A stretch of DNA of 30,719 nucleotides from Gemmatimonadota bacterium (GTDB lineage Bacteria > Gemmatimonadota > Gemmatimonadetes > Longimicrobiales > RSA9), in the NCBI GenBank assembly GCA_016207445.1, contig JACQPS010000034.1, positions 1-30,719 on the forward strand. Reading direction: 5' to 3'. Of this stretch, positions 29,182 through 30,719 are shown piece after piece. The number at the start of each line of letters is the position of its first letter. Positions within the stretch are counted from its first letter, which is position 1. A program made the position numbers and the translations under genes. The notes under the pieces were generated by a model that saw only the letters and a program-made list of their open reading frames with translations, was not told where the DNA came from and searched no databases.

Positions 29182-30719
29182 ATGGCCGAATCCCACCGCG
29201 ATGAGATCGCCAAGCTGGAGGCCTTGTACGCGGCCAACCCGGAGGGGCGTGTGTTCACGCACCTGGCGGAGGCGTACCGCAAGGCGGGGGAGCTGGCCCG
29301 AGCGCGCGATGTGCTGGAGAGCGGGCTGAAGCGCCATGCGAACTACTCGAGCGCGCATGTCGTGCTGGGGCGAGTGCTCTGGGAGGAAGGGCAGGTAGGG
29401 GAGGCAGAGCGCGCGTTCCGGCGGGTGCTGGAGCTGGATCCACAGAATCTGATCGCGCTGCGGGCGCTGGGCGATCTGCTGCGGGAAGCGGGGCGTGGCG
29501 GCGATGCGCTCACGCACTATCGCGAGCTGCTGAGCCTCGATCCGGCGAACGAGGAAGTGGAGCAGCTCGTCGGGCAACTCGAGAAGACGACGCCGGCGCC
29601 GGATGCGGCCGCTGCGGCGTCGTCCACGCCGGGGCTGGGCGGCGCGCAGCCGGAAGCGTTCGAGGTGAGCATGGGCGCCGCAGCGCCCGGCTCCGGGGCC
29701 ACGGCCGCGGACGCGGTGCTGGAAACGGACCTGGGGCTGGAGCCGACCTCGTTCGCGGAGCCGGCGGCGCTGGGCGGGCTCGAGCCGACCGACCTGGGCG
29801 GCCCCGCCGGCGACGTCGAGCTGGTGATCGAGCCGACCGGCCTCGAACCGACAGCGCAGGCGCCCGTGGACGCGACCGGTCTCCCGCTGGAGCCGGTCGG
29901 GCTCGAGGCGCCCGGCGCGGACATCTCGCCAGCCGTGGCGGAGGAAACTGGGCCGGCGGGGATGGACCTGTCGCTGGAGCGGCCGGAGGAGTCCGTGCCC
30001 TCGGCGGCGGACCTGGGGCTGGGATTCGAGCCGGAGGCGACGCCGGCTGCGGACCTGGAGCTGGCGCTCGCCGAAACGGAGGGTTCGGCCGAGCCCGCCG
30101 GGCCGGAGCTATCCTTCGACGCGCAGGCACGGGCCGCCGGATCGGAGCTGTCGGTCGAAGGTGCGGGCGCGGAGCTCTCGCTCGAGGCCACGCCCCCGGC
30201 CGAGGCGGCGCCCGTCGAGCCCGCGGCGGAAGCGGAACCCGCGCTGCCCCCCGAACCCGCCGATCTCGGCGCGCTTGCTTTCGGCACGGACGCGGCGCCG
30301 ACAGAAGCGCACGCGGATTGGGGCGCGCCGGTGGAGCCGGCCGGTGCGGACGCGCTCGCGGGAGCTCTCGGCGACGAAGTGGTGACGGAGACAATGGCGG
30401 AGCTGTATGCGCGCCAGGGGCTGCACGAGCGCGCAGCCGAGGTGTATCGCGCGCTGCTGCGCGAGCGCCCCGGCGACGAACGGCTGCAGCGCCGGCTCGA
30501 TGAGGTCGCCGGCGCCTCGGCCGAAGCCGCGCGGCGCGCGCCACCAGAGCCGCGCCCCGCCGAGCCGGCGCCCGAATGGATGGTCGAGCTGGGCTTCGAA
30601 GATACAGCCCCCGCGTTCGCGCCGGCGGAGAAACCGGCCGTGCCGCTCGAAGAGCCGGCGCCGCCCGGGCTCGCCGGCGAGGACCTCGGTCTCGTGCCCG
30701 TAGGCGAGCCGATCAACCC
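29182..30719 (+). CDS. TPR protein with acidic low-complexity region (runs off the window)
   Basis: The frame is open from ATG 29182 to the window end, at least 512 residues. Residues 10-130 are TPR units (EGRVFTHLAEAYRKAGELARARDVLESGL, SAHVVLGRVLWEEGQVGEAERAFRRVLELDPQN, IALRALGDLLREAG). Residues 137-400 are rich in Glu/Ala/Pro/Leu/Gly with repeated GLEPT and DLGLG-like units. A further TPR pair follows at about 403-443 (ETMAELYARQGLHERAAEVYRALL), then another acidic stretch. No signal peptide or membrane helix is seen, so it is probably cytoplasmic. It repeats the TPR/low-complexity/TPR design of the 23136 gene. The function is not recognised. It has its own clear promoter. Confidence 0.88.
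   Translation, partial: MAESHRDEIAKLEALYAANPEGRVFTHLAEAYRKAGELARARDVLESGLKRHANYSSAHVVLGRVLWEEGQVGEAERAFRRVLELDPQNLIALRALGDLLREAGRGGDALTHYRELLSLDPANEEVEQLVGQLEKTTPAPDAAAAASSTPGLGGAQPEAFEVSMGAAAPGSGATAADAVLETDLGLEPTSFAEPAALGGLEPTDLGGPAGDVELVIEPTGLEPTAQAPVDATGLPLEPVGLEAPGADISPAVAEETGPAGMDLSLERPEESVPSAADLGLGFEPEATPAADLELALAETEGSAEPAGPELSFDAQARAAGSELSVEGAGAELSLEATPPAEAAPVEPAAEAEPALPPEPADLGALAFGTDAAPTEAHADWGAPVEPAGADALAGALGDEVVTETMAELYARQGLHERAAEVYRALLRERPGDERLQRRLDEVAGASAEAARRAPPEPRPAEPAPEWMVELGFEDTAPAFAPAEKPAVPLEEPAPPGLAGEDLGLVPVGEPIN

Noticed and set aside
29517..30716. Minus-strand frames of 340-400 codons rich in Ser/Ala/Gly at the window end
   Set aside because: The plus frame gives clean TPR repeats with a promoter and ribosome site; the minus translation is repetitive complement of the Glu/Pro/Ala-rich coding region.

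Overview
The window is a gene-dense, GC-rich stretch of a diderm (Gram-negative-type) bacterial chromosome. It carries outer-membrane genes (LptD, Tol-Pal), many GTG or TTG starts with 4-base overlaps, TPR proteins with long Ala/Pro/Glu-rich stretches, and DUF4321. Its promoters combine a sigma70-like -35 with a -10 close to the Bacteroidetes TAnnTTTG motif. Together these suggest Gemmatimonadota or another FCB-superphylum lineage. That placement is inference; no rRNA or other decisive marker is present. I see no phage, transposon, integron, CRISPR array, tRNA or rRNA. Almost everything is core housekeeping, and no gap between genes exceeds 300 bases.

Layout. 1-387: the end of a possible DGQHR-domain gene. 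447-4232: uvrB, then tsaE-tsaB-rimI (tRNA t6A synthesis and N-terminal acetylation). 4254-9408: a haem and replication mixture of hemB, ssb, a secreted LysM protein, a HemX-like membrane protein and hemA. 9481-15223: a sugar-nucleotide epimerase leading directly into tolQ-tolR-tolA/tonB-tolB-pal-cpoB. 15257-22133: nrdR-tatC-lptD-hutH-hutI, mostly overlapping by 4 bases. 22196-25301: ftcD and a 721-residue TPR protein. 25359-26938: a long-chain polyprenyl diphosphate synthase, DUF4321 and tatA. 27083-28927 (minus strand): a PpiD/SurA-like foldase. 29182-end: a second TPR protein, diverging from the foldase and cut by the window edge.

How they work together. Most genes serve the envelope: Tol-Pal keeps the outer membrane attached during division, LptD inserts lipopolysaccharide, TatA/TatC export folded proteins, and the PpiD-like protein helps fold exported proteins. 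HemA and HemB begin the C5 haem pathway, probably with HemX modulating HemA. HutH, HutI and FtcD are three of the four steps from histidine to glutamate and formimino-tetrahydrofolate; urocanase is not here.

The least ordinary content is non-coding. (1) Short tandem repeats of 6-7 bases occur at gene borders, often as large inverted repeats, and similar hexamer arrays lie in frame inside TsaE and HemA. One complex repeat occurs both after uvrB and before tolB, the two copies differing by 6-base steps. (2) Five clear promoters share a TA(T/G)CTT-like -10, and three of them have a small hairpin in the -35/-10 spacer, exactly where an upstream co-directional gene ends. (3) ftcD, and perhaps uvrB, look leaderless. 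I found no convincing new multi-gene system. The two TPR/low-complexity proteins are the best uncharacterised protein candidates.
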